A stretch of 64,000 nt of DNA from Anaerolineaceae bacterium (GTDB lineage: Bacteria > Chloroflexota > Anaerolineae > Promineifilales > Promineifilaceae), in NCBI GenBank assembly GCA_002699125.1, contig PABI01000151.1, positions 35,398-99,397 of the forward strand, read 5' to 3'. The stretch's first letter is position 1, and every line of letters begins with the position of its first letter. The notes beneath the pieces are model-generated. The model was given only the letters and a program-made list of their open reading frames with translations, was not told the DNA's origin and searched no databases. A program made the translations under genes and the position numbers. Of the stretch, positions 16,775-27,401 are shown piece after piece.

Positions 16775-19723
16775 TTAGGGGTGCATCGCCTCATGCACCC
16801 GCTGCGGCGTCAACGGTATGCGGCGCAGGCGGGTGCCGATGGCGTCGTAGACGGCGTTGGCGATGGCCGGGGCGACGCCATCCTTGGGAATTTCGGCGAT
16901 GGCTTTGGCGCCAAACGGGCCGGTGGGCTCGTTGGTTTGCACCAGGATCGCCTGCATCCAGGGCATCTCGTCGGCGCGGTAGATGTGGTAGGGGCCGAAC
17001 TGGTCGTTGATTAGGTTGCCCGTCTCGTCGTAGGCCATCTCTTCGCAGTGACCGTAGCCCAGCGCCTGGACCATGCCGCCTTCCACCTGCCCGCTGGCGG
17101 TGATGGGGTTAATCGGCACGCCGGCATCCACAGCCATCACCAGCTTGGTGACGGTGACCTGGCCGGTTTCGGTGTCTACCTCGACCTCGGCAAACTGCCC
17201 GGCGAACGGCGGCGGGGAATCCATGCTGACAAAGCTGGCGGTGGCCATGATTTGGCGCTGCTGGTCCTGGTGCAGGCTGTGTAAGCCGATCGCTTCCATG
17301 CTGACGGAACGGCCGTCCCCCGCAACCGCATGTCTGTTCTCCAACCGGATGTCTTGCCAGCTCTCCAGTTCCAGCATGAGCGCAGCCCGCTCTTTGATTT
17401 GTTCGGCAACCTGTTCGGCGGCACGTTTAACGGCCGTTCCCGAAATATACGTCGTGCTGCTGGCGTAAGCCCCTGTGTCGAACGGCGTCATGTCCGTGTC
17501 GCTGGAGTAAATGATGATGTCTTCTAGCGGCACGCCCAGCACCTCGGCAGCAATCTGGCTGAGCACCGTGTCTGAGCCTGTGCCCAAATCCGTCGCGCCC
17601 ACCAGGACGTTAAACGAGCCGTCGTCGTTGATTTTGATCGACGCACCGCCCATGTCCAGGCCAGGAATGGCCGTGCCGTGCATACACATCGCTGCACCCA
17701 GGCCGCGCCGCAGGTGGGGCTTGCCGGGAACCTCGTGCCAGCCCGGCTCAAACTGGCGCTCCCAGCCGATGGCCTTCATCCCCTGCTCAAAACATTCGTT
17801 GAGGCCGCACGATTCAATCAGCGGCACGGTGATGACGGTATCTTTTTCGCCTTCGCCCAGCAGCGGGGCGATGGGCATGGGGTCGCCCGCCTGCACCCAA
17901 TTTTTGCGGCGGAACTCGATGGGATCGAGCTTGAGTGCGTGGGCGATTTCGTCCATGAGGCACTCCAACGAGAAGAGCGCCTGCGGCCCGCCGTAGCCGC
18001 GATACGCGCCAGGGACAGGCAAATTGGTGTAGGCCACCGTGCAGTCAAATTCGCGATTTTTGCAGTTGTAGCTGCTCAGGCCGCGCAGGCCGGTGACGGT
18101 TTGCACGGTCAGGCCGTGGGTGCCGTACGCGCCCGTGTTGGCCACGATCTTCATCTGCATGGAGTGCAGCGTGCCGTCGGCCATGACGCCGGTTTTCCAG
18201 GTGATCGTTTGCGGATGGCGGGTGCGGCTGCTGCGGAACTCTTCGCTGCGCGTCAGTTCTAATCGAACCGGACGGCCCGTAGCAATCGTCAGATGGCCCA
18301 CGATGTCCTCGATGAGCATCTCTTGCTTCACGCCAAAGCCGCCACCGATACGCGGCTTAATAACCCGGATACGGCGCACGGGCAAATCGAGCAGCGGGGC
18401 GACCATGCGGCGTACGTGGAACGGCACCTGGGTGCTAGTGCGAATCACCAGCCGTTCATCCGCATCCCACCAGCTGATGGCGATGTGCGGTTCAATCGGC
18501 GCTTGCTGCACCTGGTGCACGTAGTAGGTGTGCTCAAAAACGCGGTCGGCTTCGCTGAAGCCCTGCTCTACGTCGCCCACTTCCGCCTGGATGTGGTGCA
18601 CAATGTTGCGGCTGGCGTCGTGAATTTTTTCGGTGTCGTCCTCGTCGTGGATGATGGGCGCGCCGGGCTTGATCGCTTCGTTTTCGTCGAAGACGGCGGG
18701 CAACAGTTCATACTCCACTTTGATGAGCTTGAGCGCTTCTTCGGCGATGGCTTCGCTTTCGGCAGCCACGGCCGCAACCCGATCCCCCACGTAGCGCACC
18801 TTATTGTCGAAGCTGACCTGATCGTGCGGCGGCGGGTTGGGGTAGCTTTGCCCGCCGGAGGCGTACTTGACGCGCTTGACATTTTTGTAATGGATGACGG
18901 CGTGCACGCCGGGCAGCGCCTCAGCTTCGCTGGCGTCGATGTCCAAAATGCGGGCGTGGGCGTGCGGACTGACGAGCAGCTTGGCGTACAACATGCCGCG
19001 CATGTCGATGTCGTCCACAAAGGCGGGATTGCCTTTGGTGAGCTTGACGGCGTCCACTTTGGTTTCTGGTTTGCCGACAACGGCCGTTTCCGGCACGCCA
19101 GACGTCAACAAAATATCTGTCTTGGGTTTGGTTTCGGTTTGAACCGCACCGCTCTCACCACCTGCCAGTTCTGGGCCGGCATCCTCATCGGGTGCCGGTG
19201 GATTTTCCACTAAGTAGCTGGCGTCGATTATGGGCGGGCCGTCGTAGGGTGGCACGTCCTCACCGCGCAGGTAGGCGGCGGCGCGCAGGACGGCCTGAAC
19301 TGGCTTGACGTAGCCCGTCTCGCGGCACAAAACACCGGAAAATGCTTCACGCACCTCTGCTTCGGTGGGGTTTGGATTTTGGTCGAGTAGGGCTTTAGCT
19401 GCCAGAATCATCGCCGGCGTGCTGTAGCCGGACTGAATCGCGCCGGTTTCCACAAACGCCTTTTGGATGGGATGCAGTTCGCCGACGGCGGGATTAAGCC
19501 CTTCTACCGTTTCGATTTTGTGGCCAACGGCTTGCCCAGCCAACATCACATCGCTGTTGACTAATTGGCCATCGACCAAAACGGCCGCTGCCCCCGTTCG
19601 CCCATCGTGACTGCCAAAGCGCACGCTAAAAAAGCCCGCACCGCGCAGCGCGGAGAGCAAGGTATCGGTTGGATAGGCTGAAATTGTGTGATCTTTGCCG
19701 TTGATGTTCAGTGAGAGGGTCAT
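16775..19723 (-). CDS. molybdenum hydroxylase (xanthine dehydrogenase family) with a cysteine-less 2Fe-2S domain
   Basis: 982 residues: a fused small-subunit-like domain (1-160) and a full molybdopterin-binding subunit. The Mo part is intact, with PRIGGGFGVKQEM, GAYRGYGGPQA, GATDLGTGSDT and the active-site glutamate in GAKAIAE (about E944). The N-terminal domain aligns well with CoxS-type 2Fe-2S proteins, but seven of the eight cluster cysteines are replaced (S38, T43, A46, D58, S98, S101, E135); only C133 remains. It therefore cannot hold the usual two clusters, and no FAD subunit gene is adjacent. Electron transfer must go elsewhere, or the domain is only structural. AAGGA precedes the ATG. 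Substrate unknown. Confidence 0.85.
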   Translation of the reverse strand: MTLSLNINGKDHTISAYPTDTLLSALRGAGFFSVRFGSHDGRTGAAAVLVDGQLVNSDVMLAGQAVGHKIETVEGLNPAVGELHPIQKAFVETGAIQSGYSTPAMILAAKALLDQNPNPTEAEVREAFSGVLCRETGYVKPVQAVLRAAAYLRGEDVPPYDGPPIIDASYLVENPPAPDEDAGPELAGGESGAVQTETKPKTDILLTSGVPETAVVGKPETKVDAVKLTKGNPAFVDDIDMRGMLYAKLLVSPHAHARILDIDASEAEALPGVHAVIHYKNVKRVKYASGGQSYPNPPPHDQVSFDNKVRYVGDRVAAVAAESEAIAEEALKLIKVEYELLPAVFDENEAIKPGAPIIHDEDDTEKIHDASRNIVHHIQAEVGDVEQGFSEADRVFEHTYYVHQVQQAPIEPHIAISWWDADERLVIRTSTQVPFHVRRMVAPLLDLPVRRIRVIKPRIGGGFGVKQEMLIEDIVGHLTIATGRPVRLELTRSEEFRSSRTRHPQTITWKTGVMADGTLHSMQMKIVANTGAYGTHGLTVQTVTGLRGLSSYNCKNREFDCTVAYTNLPVPGAYRGYGGPQALFSLECLMDEIAHALKLDPIEFRRKNWVQAGDPMPIAPLLGEGEKDTVITVPLIESCGLNECFEQGMKAIGWERQFEPGWHEVPGKPHLRRGLGAAMCMHGTAIPGLDMGGASIKINDDGSFNVLVGATDLGTGSDTVLSQIAAEVLGVPLEDIIIYSSDTDMTPFDTGAYASSTTYISGTAVKRAAEQVAEQIKERAALMLELESWQDIRLENRHAVAGDGRSVSMEAIGLHSLHQDQQRQIMATASFVSMDSPPPFAGQFAEVEVDTETGQVTVTKLVMAVDAGVPINPITASGQVEGGMVQALGYGHCEEMAYDETGNLINDQFGPYHIYRADEMPWMQAILVQTNEPTGPFGAKAIAEIPKDGVAPAIANAVYDAIGTRLRRIPLTPQRVHEAMHP

Positions 19724-19745
19724 TTTTGTTTCCTTGTTGTGGCAG

Positions 19746-19805
19746 ATTTTCCCGGAAACTGATCTACATGTGGGTAGAAAATTTTGGTTCAGTTTCCGGG
19801 AAAAT
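19746..19805. repeat. 17-bp inverted repeat between kinase and hydroxylase genes
   Basis: ATTTTCCCGGAAACTGA (19746-19762) and TCAGTTTCCGGGAAAAT (19789-19805) pair perfectly around a 26-base AT-rich loop. It fills the 86-bp gap after the Ser/Thr kinase stop and before the hydroxylase start, both on the minus strand. It may separate the two transcription units. Confidence 0.65.
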
Positions 19806-19809
19806 GAGG

Positions 19810-20634
19810 TTAGCTTCGTTTAACCAATTCCCTGACCGCCTGCACCAGTTCATCCACTGTTTGATAGCGGTCTTCGGGCTTTTTGGCCAGGGCTTTGTGC
19901 AAAATGTTGTCCCAAGGGGGGCGCAGGGTGGGGATGGCGGCCTGCACGCTGGGAACGGGATTGTTCAGGTGGGCCATGACAATGCTGACGATGGAATCCC
20001 CTTTGAAGGGCAGCTGGCCGGTGAGCATAAAAAAGAGGACGATGCCCAGGGCGTAGATGTCGGTACGGCCGTCCATCTCCTTGTTGCCCTGAATTTGCTC
20101 GGGACTCATGTATTCCACTGTGCCAATCATGACGCCGGTGCCGGTGATGCCTTTGGCGGCCTGTAAATTTTTGGCGGTACCAAAGTCGGAGAGGAAGGGT
20201 TCGTTACGGCCGTTAAACAAAATGTTGGCCGGCTTGATGTCCCGGTGCAAAATGCCCTTTTCGTGTGCCTCGGCCAGTGCCGACCCAACCCGCTCCATGA
20301 TGAAGCCCACTTCTTCCAGCGGCAGGGCCCCGTTTTGCAGCCGGTCTTCTAGCGTTCCCCCCGGCATGTAGCGCATGACGATGTAGGAAAGGTCGCCCTG
20401 GTGGCCAAAATCATAGATGGGAATCACGGCCGAATGCTCCAGCGCGGCAATTGTTTCGGCTTCCTGCTGGAACCGTTCGTAAAAGTTGGGATCGACGTCC
20501 AGCGCCTGCATGGCCAAAACTTTCACAGCCACTTTGCGCCGGATGAGTGGATCTTCTGCCAGGTAAACGGCCGCCATCCCGCCACGGCCAATTTCTTCTA
20601 AAACTTTGTATCGTCCAATTCTTTGTGGTGTCAT
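19810..20634 (-). CDS. serine/threonine protein kinase (PknB-like, kinase domain only)
   Basis: 274 residues comprising one complete Hanks-type kinase domain. The glycine loop GRGGMAAVYLAED, the ATP lysine in VAVKVL, catalytic loop HRDIKPANILF, DFGTAKN and the activation-segment end GTVEYMSPEQ are all present. There is no transmembrane helix or extracellular sensor, so it is a soluble kinase that needs a partner for input. It is flanked by the sensor histidine kinase upstream (103 bp) and the molybdenum hydroxylase downstream. Target unknown. Confidence 0.88.
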   Translation of the reverse strand: MTPQRIGRYKVLEEIGRGGMAAVYLAEDPLIRRKVAVKVLAMQALDVDPNFYERFQQEAETIAALEHSAVIPIYDFGHQGDLSYIVMRYMPGGTLEDRLQNGALPLEEVGFIMERVGSALAEAHEKGILHRDIKPANILFNGRNEPFLSDFGTAKNLQAAKGITGTGVMIGTVEYMSPEQIQGNKEMDGRTDIYALGIVLFFMLTGQLPFKGDSIVSIVMAHLNNPVPSVQAAIPTLRPPWDNILHKALAKKPEDRYQTVDELVQAVRELVKRS

Positions 20635-20737
20635 GGTTTATCCGAAGATTTAAGGCACAGATTTTATTCTATTATGCAGTTGGGTTCAACATAGCCCAAA
20701 CGGGATTTATCGACCTGTTTTGCCGCGTTGGTGCTCC

Positions 20738-22519
20738 TCAGGAGTGGTGTCCTTCAGCGGGCAGCGTAAACCAGAAGAGGCTTCCTTCTCCTTCTGGGCT
20801 TTCGATACCTACCTCTCCGCCCAGCTTCGTGACAATGCGGTGGACGATGGATAAACCTAAACCATGGCCATCGCTGGCTGCCTCGTCAAGTCGTTCAAAG
20901 AGGGTGAAGAGGCGGTTGCGCCTATCCGGGGCGACGCCGCTGCCGTTGTCCCGCACCCAGTAGCGTACCGTGTTAGAAGCGGCCTGTAGCATCTCGGCAC
21001 CCAGCTCGATCTTGGGTGGGCGACCGCCATATTTGAGGGCGTTGCTGAGATAATTGACCCACACTTCTTCGACCCAAGGGGCGTGACCGTAAGCCGCCGG
21101 CCATCGAGACGGATAATGGATTTCTGCTTCGAGCATAGCGATGTCATTTTCCAGGCGCTGGGCCGCTTCTGCCACGATCGTTTCCATTTTTAGCGGCTCC
21201 ACAGCGACGTCTTTGGTACGCACCACAGAGAGGAACAGCAGTTCATTAATGATGCTCTGCATTTTGTGACCCGACTGGATGATCCGGTCAGCAACAGCGT
21301 GGGCTTTGGCATCACTTGATATCTCTTGCAAATATTCGGCATAACCAACAACGGCCGTTACCGGGTTCTTTAAATCATGGGCAACCGTATGCGCATAGGC
21401 GTCGAGCTCTCTGTTGCGGGCTTCAAGCTGCGCCGCATAATGCTGAAGCTCCGCCTCAGCTTCTTTGCGTGCCGTGATATCCCGCAGCACCACCAGCTGG
21501 CCACGTTCCTGACCACGCCGGTTCAACAGCTGCGATATTTGCAAATCAAAATAGTGCTGCCGGCCATCAAACTCCAGGTTGATCTCATCCTCGACTTCAC
21601 CGGCCGCCGCGATGTATTGTGCCAGTACGTTATGTGTGGCCAGTGCCGTTGCCGCCGTCTTACCTACGATTTGACGGGCCTCGATCTGCAAAGCGGCTTC
21701 TGCTGCTGGATTCAGGTCGATGATGCGTCCCTGACGATCCAGCGCCAGCATCAGATCGCCCATACTGTCTACCAGCAGGTCACGCGCTACCGGACGCACG
21801 TCAAACAACCGGTCACGAACGACGCCAATTGTCAGGACCAGCGCCGATATAGCAAAGCTGATCGGCGTATAATCTTTCTTGATGGCCGGTATGGGATTTA
21901 TCAGATAGAAAATGTTTGTGACCACAGGCACGAGGGCACCAACGATCAAATAAGACGCCTGACGCCAGTATACGGCAAAGGTACGCAGCGCCTGGCGCAC
22001 TATCAGGAAGGCCCCCGTGAAGACCAGCACATATGAATGAACAATATGCAGCCAGAAAAATGGACCATGTTCCACGCTGAAAGCGAGAAAGATGCTGACC
22101 GGCGTGAAAATGTATTCCCGCCACAGCAGTTGGTGAAGTTCGTTGGTGTAAGCGGACAGCGTCACGACCACCGGCACCAGAAAAAAGATGAAAAAACGGT
22201 CTCGCTGCAGCCAGCGAACGTTGCCGGTATATTGGAGGGCGAAGGCAAGCCAGGCAACCGGCGTCAGCGTGATGAAGGTATAACTCACTTTGGCCCAGAA
22301 AACCGAGGCTTCTGGGGAAGAAGCCGCCAGCTCCAGTGAATTAAAAACTAACCAGCCGGCAATAGTCAGTGCCAGATATGTTAGCAGTCTCGTCGGGCGG
22401 CTCGGGTAGCGGCGGGCAAGGCCTAATATCACACCGAGTGAAACGATGGTAACCACGGGCGAGAGTATGAGAAACAGAATGTATTGCGCCGGAAATTCCA
22501 TTTTATCGATCCAATTCAA
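20738..22519 (-). CDS. sensor histidine kinase with 7TM N-terminus and PAS domain
   Basis: 593 residues. Seven or eight transmembrane helices in the first 225 residues match the His_kinase_N 7TM sensor type. A PAS domain follows (about 240-350, with LVVLRDITARKEAEAEL at its end), then HisKA with the phospho-accepting histidine in YAHTVAHDLKNP, and HATPase_c with NYLSNALKYGG (N box), DNGSGVAP (G1) and GHGLGLSIV (G2). No response regulator gene is adjacent, so it is an orphan kinase, perhaps signalling by phosphorelay. The neighbouring Ser/Thr kinase is on the same strand. Confidence 0.88.
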   Translation of the reverse strand: MNWIDKMEFPAQYILFLILSPVVTIVSLGVILGLARRYPSRPTRLLTYLALTIAGWLVFNSLELAASSPEASVFWAKVSYTFITLTPVAWLAFALQYTGNVRWLQRDRFFIFFLVPVVVTLSAYTNELHQLLWREYIFTPVSIFLAFSVEHGPFFWLHIVHSYVLVFTGAFLIVRQALRTFAVYWRQASYLIVGALVPVVTNIFYLINPIPAIKKDYTPISFAISALVLTIGVVRDRLFDVRPVARDLLVDSMGDLMLALDRQGRIIDLNPAAEAALQIEARQIVGKTAATALATHNVLAQYIAAAGEVEDEINLEFDGRQHYFDLQISQLLNRRGQERGQLVVLRDITARKEAEAELQHYAAQLEARNRELDAYAHTVAHDLKNPVTAVVGYAEYLQEISSDAKAHAVADRIIQSGHKMQSIINELLFLSVVRTKDVAVEPLKMETIVAEAAQRLENDIAMLEAEIHYPSRWPAAYGHAPWVEEVWVNYLSNALKYGGRPPKIELGAEMLQAASNTVRYWVRDNGSGVAPDRRNRLFTLFERLDEAASDGHGLGLSIVHRIVTKLGGEVGIESPEGEGSLFWFTLPAEGHHS

Positions 22520-22582
22520 TTAGATTATACTCTCTATTACATCAGTACTTCAACCATCTATTTGTGAATCGAGGTCAAGCAA

Positions 22583-24052
<1,470 letters not shown>

Positions 24053-24063
24053 ACTGAAAATTT

Positions 24064-24109
24064 ATGATGCGTGAAACGTGACTTTTCCTGTTCACGTTTC
24101 ACGCATCAT
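24064..24109. terminator. bidirectional hairpin terminator
   Basis: A perfect 18-bp stem, ATGATGCGTGAAACGTGA (24064-24081) and TCACGTTTCACGCATCAT (24092-24109), has a 10-base loop. It lies between mmsA and the convergent membrane protein gene, with T-rich sequence after it on the plus strand. Its arms are built of GTGAAACGTGA words like the other palindromes here. Confidence 0.7.
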
Positions 24110-24117
24110 GCTTCGTT

Positions 24118-25017
24118 TTACTTTTCTTCTGGTGACAGCAGCGCCAACAGCCCCACAATGCCCATGTTGCTAAACAGCAGAGGGGACATGAACGGCGCGC
24201 CGCGCAGGAAGCGTTCCGGTACGATGGTGCTTTGGCTGGTCAGATCGGCCTGAATGTGAAAGAAAGCGCCAACCATTCCCACCACAATCAGCAAAACCAT
24301 CGCGGTGATGTAAATGGTCACGTCTTCGGCGGTGAGTTCGCGGTTAAGGGCACCAATGCCCGCCGAAACGACGGTGGCAAACACGCCCACGACCAGCGGC
24401 AGCCAGAGCCACGGATTATCCCAGGGGTGGCGGGCGTGGTCCAAAGCGCTGCTGACCAATGCCACCAGCGTGCCCAGGCTGACTAAGAAGAAGTAGGCGC
24501 GGGTTTTGCTGTAGGGCATTTGTACGGTGAGGTTAAACGGCAGTTTTAGCCTGCCGCTGCCGGTGGGAACTTCTTCCCAGGCGGCGCTGATGCCCAGCAC
24601 GCCGATGCCGGCAAAGGCAAACGGAGCCAAGAACGGCGGAGCCCACACTAAGAGATCGAGCGTTATCCGCTGGCCCAGTGGTGCCGTTGGCGTGATACCA
24701 CGAATGAAGTGGAAATAGGCCCCCAGCGCGCCCACAATGATACTGGCCAGGAAAACGGCCGTTGCTAACCATGCGGCCGTTTCCCGATTGCGTAAAGCAA
24801 TTAAGCCAGCCACCAACAGTAACACACCGGCCGTTGGGCCAAAAATGATGGGAATCCACTCGCGTGGCTGAATGGTGTTGTTCAGCACATGGGCCAACAA
24901 GGTGTCCAGCCCCAGCATGATTTCATTAAACGCCGCCATCAGCAGCATTGCCTGATCACGGGAGACAGGCAGCCGCCATTGATCAGCTCTGGGAAAAACA
25001 GTTGCTAAATAGTTCAT
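24118..25017 (-). CDS. membrane protein with internal duplication, partner of the octaheme cytochrome
   Basis: 299 residues with about eight hydrophobic helices. The two halves are repeats: VGALGAYFHFIRG (H103) corresponds to VGMVGAFFHIQAD (H254), and LAHVL (H43) to LDHAR (H194). Both histidine pairs are 60 residues apart and the halves are offset by 151. Membrane-embedded histidines in twofold arrangement suggest two haem b or quinone sites. The gene begins 6 bp after the octaheme cytochrome gene, so it is cotranscribed and may link that enzyme to the quinone pool in place of NrfH or CycB. No named family is recognised. Function is inference. Confidence 0.65.
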   Translation of the reverse strand: MNYLATVFPRADQWRLPVSRDQAMLLMAAFNEIMLGLDTLLAHVLNNTIQPREWIPIIFGPTAGVLLLVAGLIALRNRETAAWLATAVFLASIIVGALGAYFHFIRGITPTAPLGQRITLDLLVWAPPFLAPFAFAGIGVLGISAAWEEVPTGSGRLKLPFNLTVQMPYSKTRAYFFLVSLGTLVALVSSALDHARHPWDNPWLWLPLVVGVFATVVSAGIGALNRELTAEDVTIYITAMVLLIVVGMVGAFFHIQADLTSQSTIVPERFLRGAPFMSPLLFSNMGIVGLLALLSPEEK

Positions 25018-25023
25018 GCGCGC

Positions 25024-26343
25024 TTACTCAATATGCCCTGGTGGGCCGGGATCGATTGGTTCTAGTCCAGCTTCTTCCAACCTTTCATTGACCATTTCAA
25101 TGAGTTCAGCACGTTCATGCAAAACCTCATAGGCACCGTGCCATTGTACATAGTCGGCCCCCTGCATCCAGGTGCCAAACTTGGTGGTGCGGCCCCAATG
25201 GTGCCATAAGTTGAAATAGACAAAGTCAATTGGTTCATCAAACGGCTGGTCGGTTAGCAGGCCGTTGTCCTTAAGCGGCTGGATGATTTCATCGCTCTCA
25301 ATGACCCAGGCGTTGACTTGTTCGACAACTTTATCAGCATCCGTGTAAAAGGTTTCGATGAAGTTGGTGTTGTGGCATTCCGAGCAAACGCCTTGCATAC
25401 GCGTCATGTTATCTTGCCAGGCGGGGCGGCGGTCGCTAATGGGCGCGGCTAGATTCCAGGTGAGGCGGTCGCCCACGTCATGCGTGGTGGCAGTGGGGCC
25501 AAAACCGCTCATGTGGCAGGTGGCACAGGTGGGGGCGGGGAAGTTGGTCACATCCAACGTGCCCGGCTCAGCTTCCCAATCCCATGTGTGGCCATCGACA
25601 GCGTAAGCAATGCCATGGGGCGATTCCTGATAGATTTCCCACTGGGGATGGTCCGGGCCGATGTGGCAGGCGTTACACGTTTCTGGCTTACGCGCCTGTT
25701 CCAGGCTGAATTCGTGACGCTGATGACATTCCTGACATTGACCAATGGAGCCATCTTCGGCTGGTTTCCCTACATCGTGGCAGCTTTCGCAGGCAAATTT
25801 AGTAACGGCTGGCCCTTCGATGGCGTGCAGGGAATTCCGGGCGCGTACCTTGTCATCAATATAGCCACCTTCGGGGATCGCTTGATATATTTCTAAATGC
25901 TCTGGTGAAAGGACATCTTGTCCGGCATAAGCCACATAGGCGGGCAGCCCGTGGCGGCTCTGGTTGAACTGAGCGACCTCATTTTCGTGGCAGGTTTCAC
26001 ACATGGCGGTGGTGGGCGTATTTAAAACGTGGGTGCCTTCATGCTCAACGGCGCCCGGATAATCGGCCTCCACCTCATGGCAGTCGCGGCAGGTTACTTC
26101 GGCGGCGGCCATGGTGCTGTGGCCGTATTGTTCGACAATGCCTGGCGTGTTACGTGTATGGCATTCGACACATTCGTCGTCGCTGTTTGCCAGTACGTTC
26201 ACTGGTTCATCGCCGGCTTCGGTTCCAGCCTGGCTTACGGCCATGATGACGAGCGTTAATCCGGCCACAATCAACACGGCGATAATGCCCAGGATGAGCA
26301 GTCGAAAAGAGCTGCTGTTGTTTTGTGAACTTTCTTGACTCAT
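25024..26343 (-). CDS. octaheme c-type cytochrome, hydroxylamine-oxidoreductase-like
   Basis: 439 residues with an uncleaved signal-anchor (LLILGIIAVLIVAGLTLVIM, residues 15-34) and eight CxxCH haem motifs at residues 58, 85, 115, 185, 203, 223, 273 and 320. The stretch APTCATCHMSG, then HDVGDRLTWNL, SDRRPAWQ and VCSECHNTNF is characteristic of the HAO-like octaheme family, as is DYVQWHGAYEVL near the end. The family oxidises hydroxylamine or hydrazine or reduces nitrite or hydroxylamine. In a membrane-anchored form without an ammonia-oxidation locus, a reductive or detoxifying role is likelier. The tyrosine needed for the P460 crosslink cannot be placed with certainty by eye. Confidence 0.85.
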   Translation of the reverse strand: MSQESSQNNSSSFRLLILGIIAVLIVAGLTLVIMAVSQAGTEAGDEPVNVLANSDDECVECHTRNTPGIVEQYGHSTMAAAEVTCRDCHEVEADYPGAVEHEGTHVLNTPTTAMCETCHENEVAQFNQSRHGLPAYVAYAGQDVLSPEHLEIYQAIPEGGYIDDKVRARNSLHAIEGPAVTKFACESCHDVGKPAEDGSIGQCQECHQRHEFSLEQARKPETCNACHIGPDHPQWEIYQESPHGIAYAVDGHTWDWEAEPGTLDVTNFPAPTCATCHMSGFGPTATTHDVGDRLTWNLAAPISDRRPAWQDNMTRMQGVCSECHNTNFIETFYTDADKVVEQVNAWVIESDEIIQPLKDNGLLTDQPFDEPIDFVYFNLWHHWGRTTKFGTWMQGADYVQWHGAYEVLHERAELIEMVNERLEEAGLEPIDPGPPGHIE

Positions 26344-26368
26344 TAACTATCCTCCTAGCGGGTTTAAT

Positions 26369-26396
26369 AGAGGCAGCAAGTCGCCGGGCTGCCTCT
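26369..26396 (-). other. leader hairpin of the octaheme cytochrome mRNA
   Basis: AGAGGCAGC (26369-26377) and GCTGCCTCT (26388-26396) form a perfect 9-bp stem with a 10-base loop, 25 bases upstream of the cytochrome start. It would sit in the mRNA 5' leader. The remainder of the 234-bp gap to the Crp-family gene has one AACGGCCGTT copy and no further gene. Confidence 0.45.
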
Positions 26397-26577
26397 GTGG
26401 GAAACAGTTTAATTGAGGCATAAGATCTTTTCTTTGTGATAGCGCAATAATCAGCCATTTTAAACGGCCGTTTCATTTTGTAAGGGGATTGGATTGTGAC
26501 GTTGAAGGAGTACAAAATGAATCCGACTTAGTTTAACAAGGAGCCATAAATTGAGTCAAATTTCCGCGTCTAGTTTG

Positions 26578-27312
26578 TTAGAGGGGATCTATGCCGTCGG
26601 CGACAATTTTGGTGAGGGCGGATTCTTTTTTGATAAGCAGCCAGCGCCGGTTCGTGTGAACCAGGCCGTCTTTTTCCCATTGGCTGCAAATTCGGCTGAC
26701 CGTGTAGAGGGTGGCTCCAGTCATTTCAGCAATTTGCTGACGCGAGGGTGGTGGTGAGAGGCGAATACCATTTTTAACAGACTGCCCGCTTTTTTCAGCA
26801 ATTTGCAAAATGGTGCGGGCAATGCGCTGCGCTACCCGTTCCGTGGCCAATTGGCGGTATTGGTTCTGCAAAATGACAAAGCGTTCGGTCATCATTTGCA
26901 GGGCATTCAGGGCTAATTGGGGATATTTGTTAATGAGATTAGATAATTCTTTTCTGGACCAACTGAGGGTGACGCAATCTGTGGCGGCAACGGCCGTTAC
27001 CGGATAAATCTGATCGGGAAACAAGGATAAAATGCCGATCTCATCACCTGGGCTCAGGTAATGCATGATTACCTGCTGGCCTTTTATCGTCAGCTGGTTT
27101 AGATGAATGACACCATCTACCAAAATGTAAGTGCGGTTTGCACGCTCTTCCTCGTGAAAAAGAAAACTGCCTTTGCTATGCTGCTGCACAAGGGCACCAA
27201 GTACCATTTGCCGCAGCTCATCGTGGGACATCTCTTTAAAGAACACACTGTCTTTAATCAGTGGCAGTAAGTCAGATGTTTGTTGCAGTTGCAGCCTTGG
27301 CTGATTTGGCAT
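26578..27312 (-). CDS. Crp/Fnr family transcriptional regulator
   Basis: 244 residues: an N-terminal cyclic-nucleotide-binding-like beta-barrel (about 20-140; GSFLFHEEERANRTYILVDG and YLSPGDEIGILSLFP) and a C-terminal winged helix (PSRQQIAEMTGATLYTVSRI). There is no cluster of N-terminal cysteines, so it is not a 4Fe-4S Fnr; it may sense haem/NO like Dnr or another effector. GAGG precedes the ATG. It lies between the octaheme cytochrome operon and a divergent two-component system, and TGA-N6-TCA sites recur nearby, so it probably regulates this redox block. Confidence 0.85.
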   Translation of the reverse strand: MPNQPRLQLQQTSDLLPLIKDSVFFKEMSHDELRQMVLGALVQQHSKGSFLFHEEERANRTYILVDGVIHLNQLTIKGQQVIMHYLSPGDEIGILSLFPDQIYPVTAVAATDCVTLSWSRKELSNLINKYPQLALNALQMMTERFVILQNQYRQLATERVAQRIARTILQIAEKSGQSVKNGIRLSPPPSRQQIAEMTGATLYTVSRICSQWEKDGLVHTNRRWLLIKKESALTKIVADGIDPL

Positions 27313-27401
27313 GATCCCTCATTTGAATGGTAGCTAAAATGGCTGATAGGGCCCCTAAATTTTTCTCCGTAAGCATATTGGTAGCTCTGCCTCTGGTTCA
27401 G

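Noticed and set aside
18293..19213. 306-residue plus-strand frame inside the molybdenum hydroxylase gene
   Set aside because: Antisense to a well-supported enzyme; His/Val/Asp-rich sequence typical of shadows in GC-rich DNA.
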